Of a stretch of 64,000 nt of DNA, positions 54,673 to 63,505 are shown one piece after another. The notes under the pieces are model-generated. The model was given only the letters and a program-made list of their open reading frames with translations. It did no database searches and was not told the origin of the DNA. Source of the stretch: Roseibium sp. (GTDB lineage: Bacteria; Pseudomonadota; Alphaproteobacteria; Rhizobiales; Stappiaceae); assembly GCA_017643215.1 (NCBI GenBank), contig JAEPNV010000020.1, positions 1 to 64,000 on the forward strand. The letters run 5' to 3'. The stretch's first letter is position 1; the number at the start of each line of letters is the position of its first letter. A program made the position numbers and the translations under genes.

Positions 54673-55299
54673 ATGAGCGAACAAGCCGGCCGCCCGGGCA
54701 GGCGCGAACTAAACGCCCAGCGGCGGCGATTGATTGCTGAAGCGGCTGCTGAGTGTTTTATCGAGAAAGGTTTTCATCAGACAAGCATTCGGGACATTGC
54801 CCGCAAGGCCGGGGTCAGTCTCGGCAACCTTTACAATCACTTTGACAGCAAACATGCACTGATAGCCGAAATTGCGGCTCTGGAAGCTGACGAGCTTGAC
54901 AGTGTTGAGATGGCCCTGAACGCGTCAGATCAACCCGATCTGGCCCTCAAGCAGTTTGCCGAGGCCTATCTCGATTTGGCGTCTCAACCGGAAATCGCGG
55001 TTCTAACCGCCGAGATTGCGGCTGAAGCAATGCGAAACGCGGAAATCTCCAGTCTTTTCAACACAAACAGAGCGCGCCTGGCCAAGTCTGTTGAGATGGT
55101 CCTTTCCAAAGGAGTCGATTGTGGCCGTTTCGATGCTGGATTGGAGCCCGGTGAGACCGCCTGGCAAATCCTCGACCTGCTCGACGGGGTTGCAATGAGA
55201 ATGGCGTTTTCGAAGAAAAACGCTGCGCATCAAAGCCGGCGTTCTGCTGTGAACCTTATTGACCGCGTTGTCAGCCGTTTACTCGAATCCAGGTGCTGA
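54673..55299 (+). CDS. TetR/AcrR-family transcriptional regulator
   Basis: A 208-residue repressor-type protein. The N-terminal helix-turn-helix reads AEAAAECFIEKGFHQTSIRD, IARKAGVSLGNLYNHFDSK (about 22-62). A C-terminal ligand domain follows (LKQFAEAYLDLASQPEIAVL). Such regulators often control nearby efflux genes, here the MFS pump or the export systems at 58.9-64 kb. GTG 54670 and ATG 54673 are both possible; ATG is preferred. Confidence 0.9.
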   Translation: MSEQAGRPGRRELNAQRRRLIAEAAAECFIEKGFHQTSIRDIARKAGVSLGNLYNHFDSKHALIAEIAALEADELDSVEMALNASDQPDLALKQFAEAYLDLASQPEIAVLTAEIAAEAMRNAEISSLFNTNRARLAKSVEMVLSKGVDCGRFDAGLEPGETAWQILDLLDGVAMRMAFSKKNAAHQSRRSAVNLIDRVVSRLLESRC

Positions 55300-55349
55300 G
55301 AATGCGCAATTCCAGGAACTGATACCGGCGAATGCATTTGGCCCGCTGC

Positions 55350-57344
55350 TCATAGACGCCAACCAAGGGCATTGAACAGGTGTAGGGTAAAAAGAAACCA
55401 GATCGATACCGCGACAGTTAATGTACTGCCCAGCCGTGCCCCTATCGAACCATATTTTGTGATCCAAGAATAGAGGATCAGGCCGCCCGCCAAGACTGTC
55501 GACGCCGCACAAATTACCGGCAGGGCGAGCATGATTACAGTCCCAGGCGGGTAGCGGAACGGATCGAAATCCAAAAGAACCATGGCCGGATAACCGGCCG
55601 CGAATGCAGCGCCGGTAACGCACATGCCCAAAAGCGCCGCGTGTTCCAGCTCCACCCAGCCAGGCCGGGCTGCCGTCTTGTGCCAATGCGGACTGATGAC
55701 TATCCACGCCAATCGCAAGCTGCCCACGCCGAAGACCAGGAATGAGATGAAAAGCGTCAAGACAAGGGCGTGAAGTGTCTCGTACCAGCCAATGCGATCG
55801 AACGATGGCATCGAGCCGGCCAAATGAAAGCCTGTGATTTCCCCTGATGGATCTTCGGAAAACGCAACATAAAACCCCTCGTCTTCGTTCCAAAACAGGT
55901 TGGGTTCAACCTCGACAAGTTCCACGCCCTCGTCAGGATTGTTCGGATCGGAGAGGAGATCCCCGAGAAAAAGCGTGTCGCGTCCGGTACCGTGGATCGT
56001 CAGTTCGTCGAAACGCAATGCTTTTTCCAGCCGTGTGAAGGCGAGCCGGTTGTTGCGGTAGGTGCCGGTGTACCGCGCGCTGCGAATTGAAAAATCCTCT
56101 GGCGGATTTGCAGCAGGCGTGTTTGACCGGGGCAAATAGTGATCGAGGAACGCCTTGAAGACGTGCTTATCCGCAGCTCCGGGACCGTTGAACGCGACGA
56201 AAAGGCCGAGTTCTTCTTCAGGAAGCAACAGCATGTATGCGTGAAAGGCCATCGTAGCGCCGGAATGGGCGAGGATGTGGCGACCGTGGGAGGTCGATAT
56301 GCCGAAACTGATGGCCATGCCCGACATTGAAGGATGAACACCAAACTGGAGGCGATGCATCCTGGCCGCGCTTTCCTCGCTTAAAATACGCGCGTCCCCA
56401 AGCTGTCCGCTCTGAAGGTGCGCAATCATAAACCGTGCCATGTCCGTCGCCGTGCTTGAAAGGGCGCCGGCTGGTCCGTCATCGGAAAGGATTTGAAACT
56501 CCAGAGGCACGAAAGCGCCGTCTTCGTGCCAATAGCCGACCGCCATGTTTTGAGCGAGCGGTGCCGGGAGGGGCTCCCGGAACGTGCTCTTTGTCATCCG
56601 GAGCGGGGCAAAGATGTTCTGTTCAACATAGTCATTGAAAGTCGCACCAGATGCCAATCCCACGATGTGGCCGGCAAGGGCGACGCCCCAGTTGGAATAC
56701 GACGCGACTTCGCCCGGCGGGCGCACACGCGCCGGCATCAGGTCCGGCAGCGATACCGCAAGGGGGCGCACTTCATCGTCCGTCCGGCCGCGATCCTTGC
56801 CAATGATTCGCTCCTCAAATCCGGCCGTGTGCGTGAGAAGGTGCCAAAGGGTAATCGGTTCGGGGTAGGTTTCAGGGATCTGAAAACCCGCAAGATAAGT
56901 GTTCACATCGGCATCGAGATCAAGCTTGCCTTGCTCAACGAGTTGCAAAACCGCCGTGCCGACGAAGGGTTTGGCAAGAGAGCCGACGCGGAAGACGGAA
57001 AGGGTCGGATCGGCCATCTGGCCGGTCTCCCGGTTCGCGTGGCCGTATCCTTGGCTTAGGAAGATCTCGCCATCCTTCACTAGCGCCAGCACCGCACCGG
57101 AAATCTTTTCTTCTTCCATCGCCTCCTTCATCACTCCGTCGAAGAACGATGAAAGCGCGTCCCAGTTGTCGAGATCGGCCGGCGGCTGGACCGCTTGTGT
57201 TTCGTCACTCGGTTCTTTCTGCGGCGCCGCAGGCGCGGAAAGAGAGCCCGCTGCGGCCGCCAACATGACGATCGCGCCGAAGGCAATTGCCTTGCAAATG
57301 CGCAACTTCACGATTCCAATGGTCGGAGTCATGACCGCGATCAT
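55350..57344 (-). CDS. class C beta-lactamase-fold serine hydrolase with C-terminal membrane domain
   Basis: A 664-residue protein. After a hydrophobic signal (AIAFGAIVMLAAAAGSLSAP) comes a penicillin-binding-type domain with Ser122 and Lys125 in GSLAKPF, YSN at 216-218 and HSG at 360-362. Residues about 540-664 hold four to five membrane helices (ALVLTLFISFLVFGVGSLRL, LLGMCVTGAAFAAGYPAMVL). It resembles esterase/D-aminopeptidase members rather than secreted AmpC. It begins inside the end of the MFS gene (ATGA overlap at 57341-57344), so the frame that continues into that gene is not coding. Confidence 0.85.
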   Translation of the reverse strand: MIAVMTPTIGIVKLRICKAIAFGAIVMLAAAAGSLSAPAAPQKEPSDETQAVQPPADLDNWDALSSFFDGVMKEAMEEEKISGAVLALVKDGEIFLSQGYGHANRETGQMADPTLSVFRVGSLAKPFVGTAVLQLVEQGKLDLDADVNTYLAGFQIPETYPEPITLWHLLTHTAGFEERIIGKDRGRTDDEVRPLAVSLPDLMPARVRPPGEVASYSNWGVALAGHIVGLASGATFNDYVEQNIFAPLRMTKSTFREPLPAPLAQNMAVGYWHEDGAFVPLEFQILSDDGPAGALSSTATDMARFMIAHLQSGQLGDARILSEESAARMHRLQFGVHPSMSGMAISFGISTSHGRHILAHSGATMAFHAYMLLLPEEELGLFVAFNGPGAADKHVFKAFLDHYLPRSNTPAANPPEDFSIRSARYTGTYRNNRLAFTRLEKALRFDELTIHGTGRDTLFLGDLLSDPNNPDEGVELVEVEPNLFWNEDEGFYVAFSEDPSGEITGFHLAGSMPSFDRIGWYETLHALVLTLFISFLVFGVGSLRLAWIVISPHWHKTAARPGWVELEHAALLGMCVTGAAFAAGYPAMVLLDFDPFRYPPGTVIMLALPVICAASTVLAGGLILYSWITKYGSIGARLGSTLTVAVSIWFLFTLHLFNALGWRL

Positions 57345-58630
57345 TTGCCGAACCATGTCGAACGCCGGTCTTTTGCGGATTGCGGATTCCGCGTTCTGGA
57401 TTCTGGAATGACGTTTGCCAATCCTCGTATCGCCGGGCTTGTCATTGCGATGATGCTGGTGGAGGCGACCGTGACAGCGATGCAAACGAGCATCGTCTTG
57501 GCCCCGAGCAATTCCGCGCCCAATCCGATGACCAGAAAACCCGGCGGCAGGCACAACAACACCAGCCCGGTCCCAACACCCAAGATACCGCCCCGGTTGG
57601 CTCTTGGGGTCTGACGTTGCATCTGTGTATTGAGCAAAGGAGAGATCGGGCCGGCCGCAGCGCTCCCCGCCGCCACGGCGAGGCAGATATGAGCAATATC
57701 GGAAAACACCGCGAGCGCGCCAACCGCGCCGCTGGTCCCTAAAATACCGACAACGACCACAATTCGGGGCGTCAAAAGGTGCCCTTTCCAGGCGTAGGCG
57801 GCTGTGCCGGTAACTGCGCCTAGACCGCCCGCCGCGAGCACCCAGCCGTATTCCTGAGCCGACCATCCCGCTTGCTCCATGACAATGGGAATCAGAACAA
57901 CGTCCATGCTCGCAAGCAGCATGACGAGGAGCGCGCTGAAGGATATGATCCAGCGCAAAACCGGGGTCCGCCAAATGAACGAGGCAGCTTGTGGGATCGT
58001 CATTCGATCCGAATGGCGCGCGCGGCGCCGGTCTTTCTCCGGCCGATTGGGCAGCACCTGCCAAAGAACGCCGACACCGATTGCCGCAATTGCTGCGACG
58101 ATCCAAAGTGCGGGAACGGTCCCCATCCGGGTTACAACAATTCCGGCGATCAGCGGACCGGAAAGCCCGGCGATCGTCTCGACCAGTTCGTCGAGTGCGT
58201 TGAGCCGTTCCAGCGGCATGCCGCCGAAGCGCGCCAACTCCGGCAATTGGGCTTCGATCGCAAGCTCGGCCGGCGTGTCAAACAGTTCCGCCGCGAAGAT
58301 ACATATCAACAACAGTGGCAGGACAATCCCCATCAGATCAATCATCACTGGAATGACGATGGCAATGGTCAGGCCAAGACAAGCGGCCAGCATGGCGGTA
58401 CGGCGGGCACCAATCCGGTCAACCACCTTGCCGCCGAAGAAGGCGCCAGCGATCAACGGGATCATGCCGAGTGCTCCGGCCACCCCGAGCCAACCCGCGC
58501 TTTCAGTATGCGATGCGATGACCCAGGTCAGCGTGACATCCGCGATCGCGTCGGCCAGCGAAAAACACCCTGCGGCCAGGATCAATCCGTAGAGCATGGC
58601 CCTGCGGCGCATAGCCGAGAGGCCGCTCAT
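57341..58630 (-). CDS. MFS transporter
   Basis: A 429-residue transporter with about twelve helices. GKVVDRIGARRTAMLAACLG is the loop 2-3 motif of the major facilitator superfamily, and residues about 200-220 form the central cytoplasmic loop. It resembles EntS/NRE-type exporters. The last 20 residues (RTRNPQSAKDRRSTWFGK) are hydrophilic and encoded by a degenerate GGATT repeat. The beta-lactamase-fold gene is translationally coupled to it. Substrate unknown. Confidence 0.87.
   Translation of the reverse strand: MSGLSAMRRRAMLYGLILAAGCFSLADAIADVTLTWVIASHTESAGWLGVAGALGMIPLIAGAFFGGKVVDRIGARRTAMLAACLGLTIAIVIPVMIDLMGIVLPLLLICIFAAELFDTPAELAIEAQLPELARFGGMPLERLNALDELVETIAGLSGPLIAGIVVTRMGTVPALWIVAAIAAIGVGVLWQVLPNRPEKDRRRARHSDRMTIPQAASFIWRTPVLRWIISFSALLVMLLASMDVVLIPIVMEQAGWSAQEYGWVLAAGGLGAVTGTAAYAWKGHLLTPRIVVVVGILGTSGAVGALAVFSDIAHICLAVAAGSAAAGPISPLLNTQMQRQTPRANRGGILGVGTGLVLLCLPPGFLVIGLGAELLGAKTMLVCIAVTVASTSIIAMTSPAIRGLANVIPESRTRNPQSAKDRRSTWFGK
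57374..57410. repeat. degenerate GGATT-type short repeat at the end of the MFS gene
   Basis: Copies of (T/C)GGATT(C/G) with TGCGGATTGCGGATTCCGC and TTCTGGATTCTGGAATG run in tandem, adding a hydrophilic tail to the transporter. Its translation recalls the RNPQSAIRN-like tandem repeats seen in other bacteria. Confidence 0.4.
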
Positions 58631-58883
58631 GTGCGTGTTCCGCAGGTTTGAGATCCGCAGGTGCGTGTGTTTCGGCTCTTCATACGTTCAACCGCCTTCT
58701 TGTTTTCAAATTGCTGGCCAGGACGCGGTATGGTCGGGCTTTCTGGTCGGGGGAGAGCAACGCCACGCCTGCGGCGGTGATTGCCGGACTTGATCCGCGG
58801 CTTTGTGTTTGACTTTTATGATTTCGAACGATCTGAGCCGCGCAATCCGCCGAGGTCGACACGACCCGGCCCATATGGCTGCG

Positions 58884-60104
58884 TCACCGCAATTGCGGGA
58901 CAAGAACCTTATCGCCGGCTTCGAGACCGGTAACCGCGACAAACTCGGAATCGCGGACACCAAGGTTCACAGGGATACGGGAACTGCCAAACCGACCCGG
59001 CTGATCGACAAAGGCCTGGCCGCGCTCGACATAGATTGCTTGCCTTGGAACGGCCGCCGGAGCATCGATGACCGGCAGTATGATTACCGCGCGAAGGCGC
59101 TGATCGAGCAGCAAAGGTCTGTTCATGTCGGCTGTGTCGACCCGGCACCAAAATGCCCGAACCTGGCTGGCGGCGCGCAAGCGGGCGTCTTCGGCACCGA
59201 TGGAGCGTGCCTGAAGCCGCTGGCCAAGGCGGTCGATCTGGCATTCGCCAACCGGTGTGCCGTTTTCAGCATCGCGGAGCTGGACCTTCAGACCCGTTTG
59301 AAGTGCGTGGGCGTCTATCTGCTCGACCTCGATGCGGATTTCCAGGCTGCCCAGATCGGCGATCTCGACGATCGGCGTTTGCGTTGCGTCCGGAAAGACG
59401 ATGTCGCCTGGATTTCCGCGCCGTCCGACGACCGTTCCGGCGGTCGGTGCGACAAGGCGGGTATGAGAGAATTGCGCCTCGGCGCGCTGCAGCCCCGCAC
59501 GCGCGGCACCGACGCGTCCTTGGGCCGCGCTGATCTCCGTCGCCCGGCCTCCGGCATGAGCAAGACGGGCTTCGGCTCGGGCTTGATCCAGCCTTGCCTC
59601 CGCTTCCCGCATCCAAAGGAGCGCCTCGTCCAAATCGCTGCTGGACGTATGTCCGCCTTCAAAAAGGCGCGTCTTGCGCGCGACTTCGACACGGGCTTTT
59701 TCAACTTCCTCGGCAACTGCCCGGACCGCGGCGTCGTGCGCCTCGCGTTCTTCCGGACGCATCCCTTCAATGACCGTTTCGAGTTCGGCTTCGGCTGCTC
59801 GCAGATCCGCCTGAGCCCGTTGCAACTCTGCTTGCAACGCCGGATTATCGATGATCGCAACCAGATTACCCCGCTCCACGCTATCGCCTTCGTGCACGAG
59901 GACATCGAGAAGTTTCCCGTCGATCAGGGACCGCACCTTGCTCACCCCTTGCGCCGCATCGACGCGTGCGCGCGCCACAATCTCGGGCGAGATCTGCTTT
60001 GCTTCGACCTTGGCGACGTCGCTCGCATTATCATCGGTGAAGACCAGGGCGACAGCGGCGATCAAGACAAGGCTTGAGGTCAGCCAGATCCATTTTTTAC
60101 GCAT
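58884..60104 (-). CDS. HlyD-type membrane-fusion adaptor of an ABC exporter
   Basis: A 406-residue periplasmic adaptor anchored by one N-terminal helix ([17 protein letters not shown]). A biotinyl-lipoyl-like segment ([20 protein letters not shown]) is followed by a long coiled coil (about 90-215, rich in Ala, Glu and Arg) and a beta-barrel region ([20 protein letters not shown]). It would link the ATPase and FtsX-type permease encoded upstream to an outer-membrane channel, as in DevB/MacA systems. ATG 60104 follows GAGGA and overlaps the ATPase stop by 8 bp. Confidence 0.9.
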   Translation of the reverse strand: MRKKWIWLTSSLVLIAAVALVFTDDNASDVAKVEAKQISPEIVARARVDAAQGVSKVRSLIDGKLLDVLVHEGDSVERGNLVAIIDNPALQAELQRAQADLRAAEAELETVIEGMRPEEREAHDAAVRAVAEEVEKARVEVARKTRLFEGGHTSSSDLDEALLWMREAEARLDQARAEARLAHAGGRATEISAAQGRVGAARAGLQRAEAQFSHTRLVAPTAGTVVGRRGNPGDIVFPDATQTPIVEIADLGSLEIRIEVEQIDAHALQTGLKVQLRDAENGTPVGECQIDRLGQRLQARSIGAEDARLRAASQVRAFWCRVDTADMNRPLLLDQRLRAVIILPVIDAPAAVPRQAIYVERGQAFVDQPGRFGSSRIPVNLGVRDSEFVAVTGLEAGDKVLVPQLR

Positions 60105-60822
60105 GTTTGTCCTCATCGGCGATAATCCGGCCGTCCTCAATTCGAAGGATGCGGTCGGCGTGGGGTTCAAGTCGGGGGTCATGGGTGACCAGGAGCACAC
60201 CCCGCTGCGGGCCGACGACCTGCTTGAGCAGCGCGGTGATGGTCTGGCCGGTCCTGGTGTCGAGGGCCGCCGTCGGTTCGTCACCGATGATCAACGAGGG
60301 ATTCCCGGCCAGGGCGCGGGCGATCGCCACCCGCTGCTGCTCACCGCCGGAGAGTTTCGACGGTCTGTGATCAAGCCGATGGCCAAGGCCAACCGCTTTC
60401 AACGATTGTTTGGCCTGCGCATACGCGGATTTGCCGGCAAAGCCTTTCAGCCGCAGGACCTCGGCGACGTTTTCCAGCGCTGTCAGCGCCGGAAACAGAT
60501 TGTAGTGCTGAAAGATGAAGCCGAGCTCGTGGCGACGAATTGACGGCGCTTTGGCTATGTTTTCACCGGTGATGTCGTTGCCGAAGAGCTCGATGCGGCC
60601 GGAACTGACCGCCACAAGTCCGGCCATCATCATCAGCAGAGTTGTCTTTCCCGATCCCGACGGCCCCATCAGAAGCGTCAATTGGTTCGGCCGGATTTCC
60701 ACGCTGACATCATTGACCACTGCGGTTTGGAGCGGTGGCTCACCGTACACCTTGCTCAAATGTTCGCTCTTGACCAATGCGGCGATCCCGCTTTGCGGTG
60801 TTGGTATTGCGGCCGCGCCCAT
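60097..60822 (-). CDS. ABC exporter ATPase (LolD/MacB/DevA type)
   Basis: A 241-residue ATPase with Walker [13 protein letters not shown]-loop [14 protein letters not shown], signature [13 protein letters not shown], Walker [13 protein letters not shown] and H-loop LLVTHDPR. This LolD-like signature matches mechanotransmission exporters. ATG 60822 shares its A with the permease stop (TGATG) and has GGAGGT before it. It lies between permease and adaptor genes. Confidence 0.92.
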   Translation of the reverse strand: MGAAAIPTPQSGIAALVKSEHLSKVYGEPPLQTAVVNDVSVEIRPNQLTLLMGPSGSGKTTLLMMMAGLVAVSSGRIELFGNDITGENIAKAPSIRRHELGFIFQHYNLFPALTALENVAEVLRLKGFAGKSAYAQAKQSLKAVGLGHRLDHRPSKLSGGEQQRVAIARALAGNPSLIIGDEPTAALDTRTGQTITALLKQVVGPQRGVLLVTHDPRLEPHADRILRIEDGRIIADEDKHA

Positions 60823-61946
60823 CAGAACACCTCCGTGCCGCGAATGCGCAGGACAGCACGAACGGAGTATCCAGCGGCGAGTGCGCACATTGCGGCGATG
60901 GTCACGAGGCCGAAGGAGACAACGGAGTTAGAGAGGCTGACCTCAATGTCGCTGCGCTCCATTATCCAGCCAACTCCATACGCCAGGCCGGTGCCGAGGA
61001 CGGCGCCAGCGATGCCAATGACGAGAACTTGCCAGGCGACGAAGCTGACCAATTCGCCGGCGTTGGCGCCGATCACACGCAGCATCGCCAGTTCCTTGAA
61101 ATGCTGTTGCGTCAGGGAGTAGAGCGTTTGGCCGACGATCACGATGCCGACGAACAATCCCAGGAGCGCTGTCAGTCCGAGCATGCTGCCCGCGCCGGAT
61201 TCCTTGATCCAGTACTGCTCGGTGCGTTCTGCCCATCCTTTGGAATTTAACGCCTGAATATCGGAATGACGCTCGACCCAGGCGATTACGTCGGGGGCGC
61301 AGGAAGGATGGGTCAGGTCAAGCACCCATTGCGAGACCTGGCCTTCGGTCAAGCCAAGGACGGATCGGGCGTTGTCCAACGAAGTGAACAGATAGGGCAT
61401 GACCATAATCGACCGGATCCCGCGGGTGACACCGACCACATGCGCGTTTTGCCCGTAGAGCTCGAAAGTGGCGCCAAGCGGGTTTTTCGGCAGGCCCAAT
61501 TTGTGGGCATCGAGCCGGTCGACCGTCACTGCGACCGGTTGCGCGAGATCGCTTGGCAAACCGGCGACCAACCGCCATGGGAAGTAGGAAGCCTCCCTCC
61601 GGGGGTCGGCACCGACGAGAACGACTGCTTCGTAGCTGCCGTCAGGGCGGCGGGCGAATGTCATCGAATGAATAAGGCCGCGTGCGTCGACCACGCATGG
61701 ATGCGCCAGAACCAAAGGACGAACGCCGGCGGAGATGATTTCCGCGTTGTCGATCACATTGGTGCCGCGTGCCATCACCCAGACATCGCCGCCGAAATTG
61801 TTGATCACCCGCGACGAGGCGACCTTCATGCCTTCGTAAATGCCGATCTGTGCCAACAACAAGGTTGTCGCGATCGCTACGCCAAGCACCGAGGTGATCA
61901 GTTTGCCAATGTCGAAAAGCAGAGATTGAAGGGCAATTCGGCGCAT
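60822..61946 (-). CDS. ABC exporter permease (FtsX/MacB/DevC type)
   Basis: A 374-residue membrane protein with one N-terminal helix (LITSVLGVAIATTLLLAQIG), a large periplasmic domain (about 45-260) and three C-terminal helices (LGLTALLGLFVGIVIVGQTL, EL...FVAWQVLVIGIAGAVL, VSFGLVTIAAMCALAAG). This is the FtsX topology of DevC/MacB. The unit is divergent from the RbbA-type exporter, and a 13-bp repeat (CATTCGTTCGTTC) overlaps its start codon. Confidence 0.9.
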   Translation of the reverse strand: MRRIALQSLLFDIGKLITSVLGVAIATTLLLAQIGIYEGMKVASSRVINNFGGDVWVMARGTNVIDNAEIISAGVRPLVLAHPCVVDARGLIHSMTFARRPDGSYEAVVLVGADPRREASYFPWRLVAGLPSDLAQPVAVTVDRLDAHKLGLPKNPLGATFELYGQNAHVVGVTRGIRSIMVMPYLFTSLDNARSVLGLTEGQVSQWVLDLTHPSCAPDVIAWVERHSDIQALNSKGWAERTEQYWIKESGAGSMLGLTALLGLFVGIVIVGQTLYSLTQQHFKELAMLRVIGANAGELVSFVAWQVLVIGIAGAVLGTGLAYGVGWIMERSDIEVSLSNSVVSFGLVTIAAMCALAAGYSVRAVLRIRGTEVF

Positions 61947-61956
61947 TCGTTCGTTC
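61944..61956. repeat. 13-bp repeat copy 1 (permease start), candidate operator
   Basis: CATTCGTTCGTTC; its first three bases are the minus-strand ATG of the permease. An identical copy lies 169 bp away at 62113-62125. Confidence 0.55.
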
Positions 61957-62509
61957 CGGCAACTTAAAATCTGTCGGTCGAGATGTTGGCGACTTCATGC
62001 GTTCCCGTATTTCAGCAGTTTTGCTGACGATCGCCTTGCGGGATGTCAAACCGGCTTTCATCACGGGTCCGCAACGCAAACGCCGCAACCGCAGACGATA
62101 CATAATAATGAACATTCGTTCGTTCAATATCTTTATTCGGTCTTGCGTTTTGCAGTTCGGTTTCAGCGTTGATGTTGAATTCAGTGGCACCGCTGCGGTC
62201 TTCAAACGGCGGAAAATCCGCGCGGTCCTCAGAACAGACAATCCGAGCGAGGCTGCCAGATTACTGTAACTGCAGAGGCGATGTTTTCAGGGTTGAAGCG
62301 GGGCATAACCCATACGCCGATCGTTTCCGATGGTCTTGACTGCGTTTACGTCCGGCCGGCGAATGCCGCCTCGACATTCTCGCCGTGGGATCTGCGTCGC
62401 AAACCAGCGTGTCGCCACTCCTGCCTTGAGGGACTTGATGCAACGCAAAGCGCAGAATGGCGATGCCGGTTAGGGCTTGAGCCGCGCTTCAACTTGGACG
62501 GGCCGCGCT
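61947..62509. promoter_or_regulatory. 563-bp divergent control region between two export systems
   Basis: No credible gene is present. An A/T-rich patch at about 62095-62135 (ACATAATAATG, TTCAATATCTTTATTCGG) looks like a promoter region for one or both units. The 13-bp repeat CATTCGTTCGTTC occurs at 62113-62125 inside it. The right half, nearer the adaptor gene, shows nothing further. Confidence 0.5.
62109..62126. repeat. 13-bp repeat copy 2 within a palindrome, candidate TetR-type operator
   Basis: CATTCGTTCGTTC at 62113-62125 is identical to the copy at 61944. Here it is part of TGAAC-N8-GTTCA (62109-62126), a dyad of TetR type, within an A/T-rich promoter-like region. Confidence 0.55.
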
Positions 62510-63505
62510 ATGAAACTGCCTCGGATCGCGCTCGCGCTCACGGCGCTTCTCTTGATGGGAGGCGCCGTGGCGTATTATTTGGTCACTCAAAACAATGAGG
62601 ATCTGCCCGCGGGCTTTGTGCAAGGCAATGGGCGGATTGAGGCCGAGCAAGTGGAGATCGCGCCGAAGATTGCCGGCCGCGTCGATCAGGTCCTGGCCGC
62701 GGAAGGTGATTTGGTCGAAACCGGCACCGTGCTTGTCGAGATGGACACTGACGAGCTTCAAGCCGCACATGACCGGGCCAAGGCCGAAGTGGCGCTCGCG
62801 CGCCAAACCAAGGCCGAGGCCGAAGCGGTTGTCCTGCAGCGGAAAAGCGAATTGCAGCTCGCTGGGCAAGAATTGGAGCGGGCGCGAACACTTCTCTTGA
62901 GTGAGCACATTTCGGAAGCCGTCTTCGACGAGCGTGAAACGGCGCGCCACGTGGCCGAAGCGGTGTTGGGGGCGGCGAAAGCCCGGGTCGCAACAGCCGA
63001 CAGTCAGATCGCGGCAGCGGAAGCGGAAGTTCGCCGGATCACCGCACAGATCAGTGACAGCACGATCCAGGCCCCAACACCAGGGCGTGTGCTCTATCGT
63101 CTCGCCGAGCCAGGTGAGGTCGTCAATGCCGGTGGGCCGATCCTGACCCTTCTCAGTCTCAAGGAAGTCTACATGGAGGTGTTCCTGCCCGCCAGGGAGG
63201 CGGGACTCCTTCCAATTGGTGCTGAGGCGCGGATTGTGCTGGATGCTTTGCCGGACTATGCGATCCCGGCGGTCGTCAGCTTTGTCTCCCCGGAGGCGCA
63301 ATTCACACCAAAGCAGGTCGAGACGCTGGAGGAACGGGAAAAACTCGTTTTCCGTGTCCGTGTCCGGATCCCGCCGGATCTGGTGGCGGGCCGGATCGAG
63401 CATGTGAAGACCGGTCTTCGCGGCGTCGCGATCGTCCGCCTTGACGCCGGCGCGCCGTGGCCCGAGGCACTCAACCGGCGGATTCCGCCCGAGTTGTTTG
63501 AATGA
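62510..63505 (+). CDS. HlyD-family adaptor of an RbbA-type exporter (YhiI-like)
   Basis: A 331-residue periplasmic adaptor with one N-terminal helix ([20 protein letters not shown]), a lipoyl-like half ([20 protein letters not shown]), a coiled coil (about 70-170) and a barrel domain ([20 protein letters not shown]). It corresponds to YhiI, the partner of RbbA in E. coli. Its stop overlaps the start of the ATPase gene (ATGA). ATG 62510 is chosen; the frame opens 11 codons earlier. Confidence 0.88.
   Translation: MKLPRIALALTALLLMGGAVAYYLVTQNNEDLPAGFVQGNGRIEAEQVEIAPKIAGRVDQVLAAEGDLVETGTVLVEMDTDELQAAHDRAKAEVALARQTKAEAEAVVLQRKSELQLAGQELERARTLLLSEHISEAVFDERETARHVAEAVLGAAKARVATADSQIAAAEAEVRRITAQISDSTIQAPTPGRVLYRLAEPGEVVNAGGPILTLLSLKEVYMEVFLPAREAGLLPIGAEARIVLDALPDYAIPAVVSFVSPEAQFTPKQVETLEEREKLVFRVRVRIPPDLVAGRIEHVKTGLRGVAIVRLDAGAPWPEALNRRIPPELFE

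Noticed and set aside
57356..58106. N-terminal 250 codons of a 918-codon open frame joined to the beta-lactamase-fold gene
   Set aside because: They lie inside the MFS gene in another frame and are Arg/Gly/His-rich without domains. The signal peptide and an ATGA overlap place the true start at 57344.
58803..60077. 424-codon plus-strand open frame
   Set aside because: It is the antisense shadow of the HlyD adaptor gene and has no recognisable domain.
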